From assembly GCA_027619145.1 (NCBI GenBank), contig JAQCGA010000245.1, positions 1 to 6,485 of the forward strand: a DNA stretch of 6,485 nt, read 5' to 3'. Below are positions 1-5,836 of this stretch, one piece after another; positions within the stretch are counted from its first letter, which is position 1, and every line of letters starts with the position of its first letter. Both the position numbers and the translations under genes were made by a program. Source of the DNA: a bacterium (GTDB lineage: Bacteria; Latescibacterota; UBA2968; GCA-2709665). Under the pieces are notes generated by a model that did no database searches, was not told the origin of the DNA, and worked only from the letters and a program-made list of their open reading frames with translations.

Positions 1-1184
1 GGTTGTGCGAAGGTGATTCTGTCAAGAGGGTGGTGCTGGCGGGGGTTGTGTTTCGGGCAACGCTCCTTTTTGCTCTGCCAACTCTTTCCGATGATTTGTA
101 TCGGTATGTGTGGGATGGTCGGGTTCAGGGAGCCGGTATCAACCCTTTTTTACACGCGCCCATCTCAGAGGCGCTTGCCCATTTGCGCGACGTAGCGATC
201 TATCCTCACGTGAACCATCCGGAAGTTCCCACGATTTATCCTCCGCTGGCACAGGCGTTTTTCCGTCTGTGTTTTTTTCTGCACCCGAGTATCTGGATGG
301 TGAAGGGGTTGCTGGTTTGCGTGGATTTGCTGACGGCCTGGTTCCTTTTGGGCTTGATCCGAGTTTTTGATCTGAATACGGGACGGATTCTGGTGTATTT
401 GTGGAACCCGCTGCTGCTGGTGGAGGTAGCCGGGCATGGGCATGTGGATATCCTGGGCGTGTTCTTCTTGATTGCCGCTCTGCTGTACTTGCACTTAGGC
501 GGTATCGGTCGTGCGTTTTTCACATTGGCCCTGTCTTTCCTGGCTAAGTTTTTTGCACTGTGTCTGGTGCCGGTGTTCTGGCGGTGGACGTGTGTGAAGG
601 GCCGTGGAGAAAGTTCGCTGGGTCGCATTCTGTCTATGTTGCACCCAGGGCGCGCGTGGCCAGTATTGATTTTTCCGGTGATTGTTCTGATTGGGTATGT
701 GCCGTTTCTGGAGGCGGGAGGACAGCTCTTTGGTGGGTTGCAGACGTACGCTGAACATTGGGTGTTTAATGCGCCGGTGTACGATGGGCTTTTTATGGTC
801 TTGGGCGATGGAGAGATGGTGCGGGTGGTGATTGGGGTGTTGTTCGGAGCCGCCGTTTTAGCCAGTGCGTTGAGCTGGATGCCCCCGATGCAGGTGACGT
901 TTTATCTGATCGGTATTTTTTTGTTGCTGACTCCCACGTTGCACCCCTGGTACCTGATCTGGATGGTGCCTTTTCTGGTTTTTTATCGGAGCCCAGCGTG
1001 GATGGGGTTTACTGGGTTGGTGGTGCTGTCCTACGTGGTGTTGATTCGTTATGCGGCCGAAGGGGTATGGGAGGAGGCCGGGTGGGTGCGGGGGGTGGAA
1101 TTTGGTGGGTTTGTTTTGATCTGGTTGGTTTCTTACATTCAGAAACGCCGGAAAGAACGACTCGATTTGATTCTCCTGCGCTGA
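1..1184 (+). CDS. GT-C fold polytopic membrane glycosyltransferase (GT87/mannosyltransferase-like), 5' partial
   Basis: This integral membrane protein probably transfers a sugar from a polyprenyl-phosphate donor to an envelope glycan or lipid on the outer side of the inner membrane. The frame is open to the window edge, and the first in-frame start-like codon (TTG at 3) has no ribosome site, so the N terminus, probably one membrane helix, is missing. About 393 residues are visible. After the first hydrophobic stretch there is an acidic loop, SDDLYRYVWDGR (residues 29-40), the usual place of the GT-C catalytic aspartate. Further family-like motifs are IYPPLAQ (78-84), WNPLLLVEVAGHGHVD (134-149) and HPWYLIW (314-320). 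Roughly eight to ten hydrophobic helices are spread along the chain, and the C-terminal tail is basic (KRRKER, 381-386). The donor and acceptor cannot be read from sequence. An alpha-1,6-mannosyltransferase-like role is a family-level guess. Confidence is high for the GT-C fold and low for the substrate. Confidence 0.8.
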   Translation, partial: LCEGDSVKRVVLAGVVFRATLLFALPTLSDDLYRYVWDGRVQGAGINPFLHAPISEALAHLRDVAIYPHVNHPEVPTIYPPLAQAFFRLCFFLHPSIWMVKGLLVCVDLLTAWFLLGLIRVFDLNTGRILVYLWNPLLLVEVAGHGHVDILGVFFLIAALLYLHLGGIGRAFFTLALSFLAKFFALCLVPVFWRWTCVKGRGESSLGRILSMLHPGRAWPVLIFPVIVLIGYVPFLEAGGQLFGGLQTYAEHWVFNAPVYDGLFMVLGDGEMVRVVIGVLFGAAVLASALSWMPPMQVTFYLIGIFLLLTPTLHPWYLIWMVPFLVFYRSPAWMGFTGLVVLSYVVLIRYAAEGVWEEAGWVRGVEFGGFVLIWLVSYIQKRRKERLDLILLR

Positions 1185-1243
1185 AACCACCCTTCTGTTA
1201 TGCGTTATTTTCATGTTGTATTGACCAGGATCAATAGACCCAT

Positions 1244-1290
1244 GAAGAACGCGCTTTCGGTATTTCACGGAAGCGCGTTCTTCTGTATTT
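1244..1290 (+). terminator. Intrinsic-terminator-like hairpin between convergent genes
   Basis: A perfect 13-bp inverted repeat has arms at 1244-1256 (GAAGAACGCGCTT) and 1271-1283 (AAGCGCGTTCTTC) with a 14-nt loop. It is followed by TGTATTT, a weak T-rich stretch. It lies 60 nt after the glycosyltransferase stop and also downstream of the convergent pyrophosphatase unit. It most likely ends plus-strand transcription. On the minus strand no T-run follows, so it would act there only as a 3' stabilising or rho-assisted structure. Confidence 0.7.
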
Positions 1291-1316
1291 GAAATAAGTC
1301 TGTATTTTGTCTAAAA

Positions 1317-1433
1317 TCAGATTTTCTTCTTTAGCGCTTGAGCCGGGAGCTGTATGCCGTCTGGATCTGTGAATCCGTATTCTTTGGCGCGTGCAGCGGC
1401 AATCAGAACTTGTCCTGTTAATGTCCGCCAAAT
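1317..1433 (-). pseudogene. C-terminal remnant of a short-chain dehydrogenase/reductase (DHRS1-like SDR)
   Basis: On the minus strand a 38-codon open frame ends at a TGA (1317-1319). It is bounded upstream by a TGA (1434-1436) inside the end of the pyrophosphatase gene, which uses a different frame. It contains [18 protein letters not shown] followed by PDG. This resembles the conserved C-terminal end of one SDR subgroup, recalled as SG-hydrophobic-VL...LA-x-x-YGFTD-[IV]-DG. There is no start codon in suitable context, no Rossmann TGxxxGxG and no YxxxK. Only about 33 of an expected ~270-300 residues survive, so this is a gene relic rather than a working gene. The match begins essentially at the pyrophosphatase stop (1418-1420), as if a deletion joined the two genes there. 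I base the family call on remembered consensus, without a search. A chance resemblance is possible but seems less likely given the length and the normal stop. Confidence 0.55.
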
Positions 1434-2032
1434 TCATCCTCGTAGTCTTTGACTGCAGATTCCACGACTTTTTCAGCATGGCTCCTGCCATATGCATTTC
1501 CGATTGAGACCTGGCTCGGTTTTTCAGGGTCGAGTTTGTAGGTGAGGAAATAGTGGCGCATTCTGGATATGAGTGCACCGGGGAGACCGGAAATGTCATC
1601 TACTTCAGACCAGAACGGATCGTTTTCAAGGATGGCAATAATTTTATCATCGGCTTCCCCGGAGTCTAACATGGGAAGGCCTCCGACAATGCGGGCGGTG
1701 AGGATAATTTCTGCCCGTGCGATGGGACGTTCACTGATGACGCAGATGTCCAGTGGGTCTCCATCGCCACATTTCGCCCCTTCCATGAGGTTGCCTACAC
1801 GCTCGCCGCAATAGGTGCGGGGAATAAATCCATAGAGCGTCGGATGCTGGGAAGAGGTTCTGTGAGGTCGGTCTACTTTCAGGTATCCGGTGACTTTATC
1901 CACTTCATATTTTACCAGATCGAACGGGCAGATTTCTATGAATGCATAGACAATCTGAGGGGGGTTTGGGCCAATTTCCAGACCGTGCCAGGGGTGTGGC
2001 CGCCAGCGGTAAAAAGGAGATGGGAAATTCAT
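1418..2032 (-). CDS. ppa: Family I inorganic pyrophosphatase
   Basis: This soluble cytoplasmic enzyme hydrolyses pyrophosphate to two phosphates, pulling biosynthetic reactions forward, with Mg2+ as cofactor. The 204-residue protein has the family signature DGDPLDI (D-x-D-P-x-D), whose three aspartates bind metal. Other family I landmarks are [15 protein letters not shown] (N-terminal Glu and Lys), [23 protein letters not shown] (metal- and phosphate-binding acids with Lys) and HYFLTYK near the C terminus (Tyr-Lys pair). All the expected active-site residues that I can place are present. The insertion [15 protein letters not shown] and the style of the C-terminal half resemble Chlamydia/Bacteroidetes-type enzymes more than the shorter E. 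coli type. The ATG start has AAGGAG at 2037-2042, four bases upstream. The gene begins 32 nt after the ceramidase-like gene on the same strand, so the two are probably co-transcribed. An SDR gene relic follows its stop. Confidence 0.95.
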   Translation of the reverse strand: MNFPSPFYRWRPHPWHGLEIGPNPPQIVYAFIEICPFDLVKYEVDKVTGYLKVDRPHRTSSQHPTLYGFIPRTYCGERVGNLMEGAKCGDGDPLDICVISERPIARAEIILTARIVGGLPMLDSGEADDKIIAILENDPFWSEVDDISGLPGALISRMRHYFLTYKLDPEKPSQVSIGNAYGRSHAEKVVESAVKDYEDEFGGH

Positions 2033-2064
2033 TTTACTCCTTTATGTGCGAATGTTGTGGGAGT

Positions 2065-3360
2065 TCAAGAACTGTGGAGTACGCGCTTTATGGCATCGCG
2101 CATGATCTGTTCTGATTTGCCGGAGACAAAGGAGTCTGTTGGTTCGTAACCCCCTTCGGCAAAAGAGCTTTCCAGGGTGATATAGCCGGGGCCAAGGTCA
2201 CCGTACCCGGCAACCGCAACAAAGCCCTGTGGTCGAAGCTCCTGGGCGTAGAGCTGGTATTCGATGAAGGTTTCGCCGGGGAGGTGTACGATATCTACGT
2301 TGTTATTGAGGCGCAAAGAGGTGATGGGGATAGGCATTTCCCAGCGGCGCATGTAGGTGAGTATGAGTGCGGCCTTGCTCTTTAGTTTTCGGGTCTCGTT
2401 GTCCGGGCTCCGCAAAATTTCGAGCAAGGCTTCTTCGTTGAGATCCTCGCGAGGAGGGAGGCAAGCCGGGGCTACATTCCAGGTCAAATGGGTGAGCGGC
2501 TGTCGGCTAGATGTATTTTCGGATGCGAGGATGGCGTCGTAGATGCGCCCGGTGAAAACCGGCCGGTTGGCGATGTTGCCGTCGTTGTATTTTCCAGCGG
2601 TGATGTTTCCTGCGCAGGCGGTAAAGTAGATGTGGGGGATTCCGTTGTCTTCGGCAATGCGCTGGTTGCGAGCAAGGCCGACAAACTCTGGGGTTACAAT
2701 GCCGGTACCGTCGATGGTGGTGGGGTGCACGGCATAGTAGTGGAGGCAGGTGATTTTACGATCTTCGTTCCAGAAGCCAATGGTTTTTAGAAATGGGTCG
2801 ATGGTGCCTTCCGGGGCCGCGTGCAGTTCGGGGTCCTGGGTTTTTGTCCAGCGGACCGCGCGCACTTTCCCATCTTCTCCCATCACTCGGCGGTTGGAGG
2901 CGATGCGGTCAACGCGTGCCTGGCCGGTGGTAATGTGGGTGCAGGGTTGGAGTTTGTCCAGGGCTGCCCCAGCAGCCGCGGCGGTGTTGGCGCGTGCCTG
3001 TTCACACCAGTTGCCCACCATGATGACGTTGGGGCAATTGTGGGCGTCGAGGAGGTCCTGGGCATCGCGGTCTGGCCACGGGGTGTCGTGAGGGTGTACA
3101 CAGTGGACGGCAACCCGGTCGGGCTCTGTGTTCACTGCGGCGGCCAGGTCTTCACGCCAGCGGTTGTAGTCGTGGTTGCTGAGTTCGGCCCAGTCCAGAG
3201 CACACAAGACAACGGGCGCTTCCCCTTCGCCGATCAAAATGAGGCCGTGGGCTGAGAGGGAGGCTCCGATGGCAGTTGCTGGAGGGTACCAACCCGCGCA
3301 GAGTGGATGGCCGACAGGTGGGGTAATATCGCAGTGGAAGGTTGCCGCAGTTGTTTTCAC
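2065..3360 (-). CDS. Neutral/alkaline ceramidase-like zinc hydrolase, N-terminal-domain-only protein
   Basis: The 431-residue protein resembles the catalytic domain of neutral/alkaline (non-lysosomal) ceramidase. The order of motifs fits: ITPPVG near the N terminus (12-17); HCVHPHDTP (86-94), corresponding to the THTHSGP zinc/catalytic histidine motif; HYYAVHPTT (207-215), corresponding to the second zinc histidine; LPGETF (360-365), corresponding to the zinc-ligand glutamate; and GPGYIT (390-395), corresponding to the zinc-ligand tyrosine. The site of the ceramidase nucleophile motif GDVSPN reads GNITAG (251-256), so threonine stands where serine is expected and the following PN is lost. There is no clear signal peptide and no C-terminal immunoglobulin-like domain. 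The protein may therefore be cytoplasmic and act on another amide or ester. The start is GTG at 3358-3360, supported by AAGGAG at 3369-3374. It is first in an apparent operon with the pyrophosphatase. The fold call is fairly sure; the substrate is unknown. Confidence 0.75.
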   Translation of the reverse strand: MKTTAATFHCDITPPVGHPLCAGWYPPATAIGASLSAHGLILIGEGEAPVVLCALDWAELSNHDYNRWREDLAAAVNTEPDRVAVHCVHPHDTPWPDRDAQDLLDAHNCPNVIMVGNWCEQARANTAAAAGAALDKLQPCTHITTGQARVDRIASNRRVMGEDGKVRAVRWTKTQDPELHAAPEGTIDPFLKTIGFWNEDRKITCLHYYAVHPTTIDGTGIVTPEFVGLARNQRIAEDNGIPHIYFTACAGNITAGKYNDGNIANRPVFTGRIYDAILASENTSSRQPLTHLTWNVAPACLPPREDLNEEALLEILRSPDNETRKLKSKAALILTYMRRWEMPIPITSLRLNNNVDIVHLPGETFIEYQLYAQELRPQGFVAVAGYGDLGPGYITLESSFAEGGYEPTDSFVSGKSEQIMRDAIKRVLHSS

Positions 3361-3559
3361 AGGTGTTGCTCCTTACTAAAAAGGCCTGATTGGACCGATG
3401 GATGCCAGTGTATGACGGATGGCGATTATGAATCGTTGTCAGATTCTTCGAGCGGGTGGAGATCCATGGGTGTCAAAATTTGATAACATCATGATCCAGA
3501 TTTTCTTGTAAAATAGGTACTATTGATCGTTTTTTCAACCTTGTTATTGAAAGGTACAC
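3361..3559. other. Intergenic leader region of the hydrolase-pyrophosphatase unit
   Basis: No credible gene lies here. On the minus strand it holds the candidate promoter at 3510-3538, a ~140-nt leader and the AAGGAG site at 3369-3374. The leader contains a small perfect dyad at 3423-3435 (five-base arms CGATT/AATCG, three-base centre), flanked by TGAC (3413-3416) and GTCA (3438-3441). A 17-codon minus-strand frame starting at the ATG pair near 3490 has no ribosome site and I do not treat it as a gene. Confidence 0.4.
3510..3538 (-). promoter_or_regulatory. Candidate sigma-70-like promoter for the hydrolase-pyrophosphatase unit
   Basis: Read on the minus strand, TTGAAA (3538-3533) and TATTTT (3515-3510) are separated by 17 nt in an AT-rich stretch just beyond the terminator of the upstream gene. 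This predicts transcription starting near 3503 and a leader of about 140 nt before the GTG start. The -35 matches consensus at five of six positions and the -10 at four of six. Confidence 0.45.
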
Positions 3560-3597
3560 AAAAACGCCTTCGGGGTATATGTTCCGGAGGCGTTTTT
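3560..3597 (-). terminator. Bidirectional rho-independent terminator after the membrane ATPase gene
   Basis: The left arm AAAAACGCCT (3560-3569) pairs perfectly with AGGCGTTTTT (3588-3597). The stem continues through a T-G wobble into CGG/CCG. This gives a GC-rich stem with an A-run on one side and a T-run on the other, so it can terminate in both directions. It lies 49 nt beyond the stop of the minus-strand ATPase gene, which it most likely serves. Confidence 0.9.
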
Positions 3598-3646
3598 ATG
3601 GGAATTTTTATCTGCGTTCACAGTACCAGATCGGGTTCTGGATGCG

Positions 3647-5110
3647 CTATTTTTTTTCTGCAACAGGTTCGGGAGTCTTGGCTTTCCGGGCTGGTGGGAC
3701 CGGGCCGGAAGATGGCCGGATGGGGGTGCCGTTCTCGCGGGCTTTGACCAGGTTGCCCAGGCCAGATACAAAGTGTCTGTGGTCTTCTGAGGTTTCCGAG
3801 ACATCGATGTAGAGTTCGTGTTTGAGTGCACGGATGCCTTTTTCAAAGTATTCCCAGACGCCGTATAAGACGACGGCGGATAGGAAGAGGCCCAGGCCGC
3901 TGCAGGCTGTGGTGATGAGGGAAAGGCTGGGTTGCAGGTAGCCGAATGCGCCAATCCAACTGGAAACGATGAGCAGTACGGAAAGGCCAAACATGACGTT
4001 GCGTTTTCGGTACTGCAGGTCTGCGTTCCAGTAGCGTTCGATTTGCTGGTTGCGAACTTTTTCAAGCTGTAAGACGCGTTGGTAGGCTGTTTCCGTAAAG
4101 GTTTCGTCCGGGTTGGTGCTCCATTCGGCAATGCGGCGCCAGAGGCGGTAGAGCTGGTATTCGAATTCTACATCTTCGATAATATCAGGGACGAGGAAAG
4201 ATTTTTTTCCGAAGCTTTTGTGGATGTCTGGAATGTATTTGCAGTGGAAGGCGGCCCGGCGGCTGGTTTTTTCGCCAGGGCGCACATTGGGGTCTTTGTT
4301 AAGCGCAATAAAGGGCTGCTTGATGCGGTGCTCGCCGGTAAGCGCATTGGATGAAGCGAAGGAAATGGTGTACCGGAGCGAGTCGTCCATGGCTTCAAAC
4401 GAGATGTCGTCTGCTTCGGAGGCGACAACGATAAATGGAGAGAGGATGGAAGTGGCCAGGCCCACATCGTCGAAGGCAGAGGCGCAGTCTACAATAATAT
4501 AATCGTATCGGTTGAGCGATTTGATAGCGGAAAGCAGCATGGAAAAGCGTTCTACGACGCTGCTCAAGTTGTAACTGCGGCTTTCGCGCAGGAAAATGCT
4601 GTTGCTAATGCTGGATTGTTGTTCTTTGGAATAATAGGAAGGGAGAACATCGATGCGTTTTCCATTGGGCGCAACATCGATGGGTAAGATGTGAGACTGG
4701 TCATAGATGCCCTGGAGCCAGTCTTCAATCCGCACGTCATCAATTTCGAGCAGGCCTTTGTAGTATGATGTGCGATCTTCGGCAATGACTTTGCGTCCGG
4801 GGAAAATTAAATTGGTGAGACTTTTGGTGGTAAAATCCGCATCCAGCAGAAGAATGTTATAGCCGCAGTGCTGGAGGATTTTTCCCAGATTGGTGGCCAG
4901 TACGGTTTTACCGGATCCCCCTTTGGGGCTGAGGAAGGCAATCAATTTACAGGAGGGGTCTGTGGCACCTTCATCTACTGTAAATTTCAAGTCGTGGCTC
5001 TCGCGATGGAGCCGAATTTCCATGGTGCGCGTTTTCCGGCCGTTGCTGCCCCCGGCAGCGGGTGCACCGCCGTTTTTTAGGGGCTGTGGACCTGAGGCGG
5101 AATCCGACAT
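3647..5110 (-). CDS. MinD/ParA-type P-loop ATPase with two C-terminal transmembrane helices
   Basis: The 487-residue protein joins a deviant-Walker ATPase to a membrane module. Residues 1-29 are a Gly/Ala/Pro-rich, probably disordered tail. The ATPase starts near residue 54: FLSPKGGSGKT (59-69) carries the signature Lys63 and Walker A Lys68, LLLDADFTT (87-95) is the A' motif, YDYIIVDC (202-209) is the Walker B region, and ALNKD (269-273) is the nucleotide-pocket NK motif. A helical, charged stretch (about 340-371) leads into two hydrophobic helices (about 373-391 and 396-418), then an amphipathic segment and a Pro/Lys-rich tail (460-487). MinD and ParA proteins normally lack built-in membrane helices. 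The helix-2TM-helix layout recalls SLATT/DUF4231-type modules, but that is inference. The ATG has GGAGG five bases upstream. It has its own promoter and terminator and no same-strand partner. Roles in positioning, envelope assembly or stress response are all possible; the specific function is unknown. Confidence 0.8.
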   Translation of the reverse strand: MSDSASGPQPLKNGGAPAAGGSNGRKTRTMEIRLHRESHDLKFTVDEGATDPSCKLIAFLSPKGGSGKTVLATNLGKILQHCGYNILLLDADFTTKSLTNLIFPGRKVIAEDRTSYYKGLLEIDDVRIEDWLQGIYDQSHILPIDVAPNGKRIDVLPSYYSKEQQSSISNSIFLRESRSYNLSSVVERFSMLLSAIKSLNRYDYIIVDCASAFDDVGLATSILSPFIVVASEADDISFEAMDDSLRYTISFASSNALTGEHRIKQPFIALNKDPNVRPGEKTSRRAAFHCKYIPDIHKSFGKKSFLVPDIIEDVEFEYQLYRLWRRIAEWSTNPDETFTETAYQRVLQLEKVRNQQIERYWNADLQYRKRNVMFGLSVLLIVSSWIGAFGYLQPSLSLITTACSGLGLFLSAVVLYGVWEYFEKGIRALKHELYIDVSETSEDHRHFVSGLGNLVKARENGTPIRPSSGPVPPARKAKTPEPVAEKK

Positions 5111-5163
5111 GGCTTCCTCCGATACATTCGGGGAGTGGGAGAGATAACTTCCTTAATATGCTA

Positions 5164-5192
5164 AATTTAGGATTCGGCAATCCTGAAGTCAA
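5164..5192 (-). promoter_or_regulatory. Sigma-70-like promoter of the membrane ATPase gene with an operator-like dyad in its spacer
   Basis: On the minus strand, TTGACT (5192-5187) and TAAATT (5169-5164) are separated by exactly 17 nt, giving five of six matches in each box to standard sigma-70 elements. The predicted start is near 5157, leaving a leader of about 47 nt to the ATG. Between the boxes lies a perfect inverted repeat AGGATT-cggc-AATCCT (5169-5184), placed where a repressor would block RNA polymerase. Confidence 0.65.
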
Positions 5193-5223
5193 GCGGAATC
5201 TTGCGAAGAGGGGGCCTGGGTTT

Positions 5224-5245
5224 CTGCCAGAGTTGGCAGGTTTTT
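5224..5245 (+). other. Short hairpin/dyad with T-run between divergent promoters
   Basis: CTGCCA (5224-5229) and TGGCAG (5234-5239) form a perfect 6-bp inverted repeat with a GAGT loop, followed by GTTTTT. It resembles a minimal intrinsic terminator in the plus direction. No plus-strand gene lies just upstream, so it may instead be a regulator binding site shared by the divergent promoters, or an insulator against stray transcription. Confidence 0.35.
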
Positions 5246-5282
5246 ATGCGTTCCGGTAGAGTCTGTACGCTTGAAAAAGGGC

Positions 5283-5311
5283 TTGACGGATTCCGGCCAA
5301 TCATGTAGATT
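5283..5311 (+). promoter_or_regulatory. Sigma-70-like promoter of fmdB
   Basis: TTGACG (5283-5288) and TAGATT (5306-5311) are separated by 17 nt. This predicts a start near 5318 and a leader of about 45 nt before the fmdB ATG at 5363. It is divergent from the membrane ATPase promoter, with about 90 nt between the two -35 boxes. Confidence 0.65.
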
Positions 5312-5362
5312 TTGGGTCTGCCCGTATTTGGAATTATCCTCATTAAAATAAAGGAGATATTG

Positions 5363-5698
5363 ATGCCGACCTACGACTTTGAGTGCAAGGCGTGCGGGCA
5401 TGCCTTCGAGCAGTTTCAATCCATGACAGCCAAGCCGCTCCGGGTTTGCCCGGAATGCGGAAAGCGGGCCGTAGACCGCCTGATTGGGACCGGAGCCGGG
5501 TTGCTGTTCAAAGGTTCTGGTTTCTATATTACAGATTACCGCAGCGAGAGCTATAAACAGGCTGCAAAGACAGATTCGAATCAGGGAACCAAGACAGATT
5601 CGAACCCAGGAACCAAGACAGAATCAGGCGGGACCTCGACTGCCAAGGGGACCGAACCTAAGCCGAAGAAATCGAAAGGCAGTGGAGACTCGAAATAA
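5363..5698 (+). CDS. fmdB: FmdB-family zinc-ribbon protein with repetitive polar tail
   Basis: This small cytoplasmic protein (111 residues) belongs to the FmdB/CxxC_CxxC_SSSS family, named for a putative regulator beside a formamidase gene. Its biochemical role is not established. The N terminus MPTYDFECKACGHAFE is typical. Four cysteines in two CxxC pairs (C8/C11 and C29/C32) would bind one zinc ion. The core continues through the family-typical RLIGTGAGLLFKGSGFYITD. After about residue 66 the sequence becomes a low-complexity tail rich in Lys, Thr, Ser and Gly with a short tandem repeat. I chose ATG 5363 over the in-frame ATG at 5312 because AAGGAG (5351-5356) sits six bases before it and family homology starts there; 5312 lies within or upstream of the predicted transcription start. 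No clear terminator follows, so read-through into the lipoprotein gene is possible. Confidence 0.9.
   Translation: MPTYDFECKACGHAFEQFQSMTAKPLRVCPECGKRAVDRLIGTGAGLLFKGSGFYITDYRSESYKQAAKTDSNQGTKTDSNPGTKTESGGTSTAKGTEPKPKKSKGSGDSK
5567..5635 (+). repeat. In-frame tandem repeat (24-nt unit) in the fmdB tail
   Basis: Three units in frame encode KTDSNQGT (5567-5590), KTDSNPGT (5591-5614) and a shortened KTESGGT (5615-5635). The first two units differ at only a few bases, which indicates recent duplication. The third has lost one codon and diverged. Confidence 0.85.
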
Positions 5699-5764
5699 AA
5701 GTTGGGAACCAGGTGTGTGTTTCGGAGTCTATGATTTTTGAGAAATGTGTCATCATCTGAACGG

Positions 5765-5804
5765 GGTTCAATTGCAGTAGGGTTCGGGTTGCCTATTTTG
5801 AACC
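5765..5804 (+). promoter_or_regulatory. Two-tier inverted repeat upstream of the lipoprotein gene
   Basis: GGTTCAA (5765-5771) can pair with TTGAACC (5798-5804), and inside this TAGG (5778-5781) can pair with CCTA (5792-5795). A weak promoter-like pair, TTGCAG (5772-5777) and TATTTT (5794-5799) with a 16-nt spacer, overlaps the structure. It could be a promoter with an operator or a leader hairpin. Neither reading is strong. Confidence 0.3.
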
Positions 5805-5836
5805 GTACTATTTTCGGAAGGAGCGGGCGTAGATCT

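Noticed and set aside
1221..1234. FNR-box-like palindrome TTGACCAGGATCAA
   Set aside because: It fits TTGAT-N4-ATCAA at nine of ten positions, but it sits between two convergent gene ends with no promoter or gene start to control, so chance is more likely.
2248..2264. 17-nt sequence GTAGAGCTGGTATTCGA repeated exactly at 4148-4164
   Set aside because: Both copies encode EYQLY in the same frame within unrelated proteins (the hydrolase and the ATPase). Shared codon choice for the same short peptide explains it, with no further extension into the flanks.
3471..3476. TTGACA (minus strand) as a -35 box for the hydrolase gene
   Set aside because: A perfect -35 hexamer, but at 16-18 nt downstream the sequence is GC-rich with no -10-like hexamer. 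The pair at 3510-3538 is better.
3544..4131. 195-residue minus-strand open frame overlapping the ATPase gene
   Set aside because: It is Ser/Thr/Pro/Asn-rich, runs through the terminator hairpin, and overlaps in another frame the well-supported ATPase gene, so it is a shadow frame.
5312..5362. Upstream in-frame ATG for fmdB
   Set aside because: It overlaps the predicted transcription start, lacks a ribosome site, and adds residues not typical of FmdB. The ATG at 5363 has AAGGAG and the family-typical MPTYDF start.
5738..5836. TTG-initiated N-terminal extension of the lipoprotein
   Set aside because: It would bury the signal peptide and lipobox behind 33 unrelated residues and has no ribosome site.
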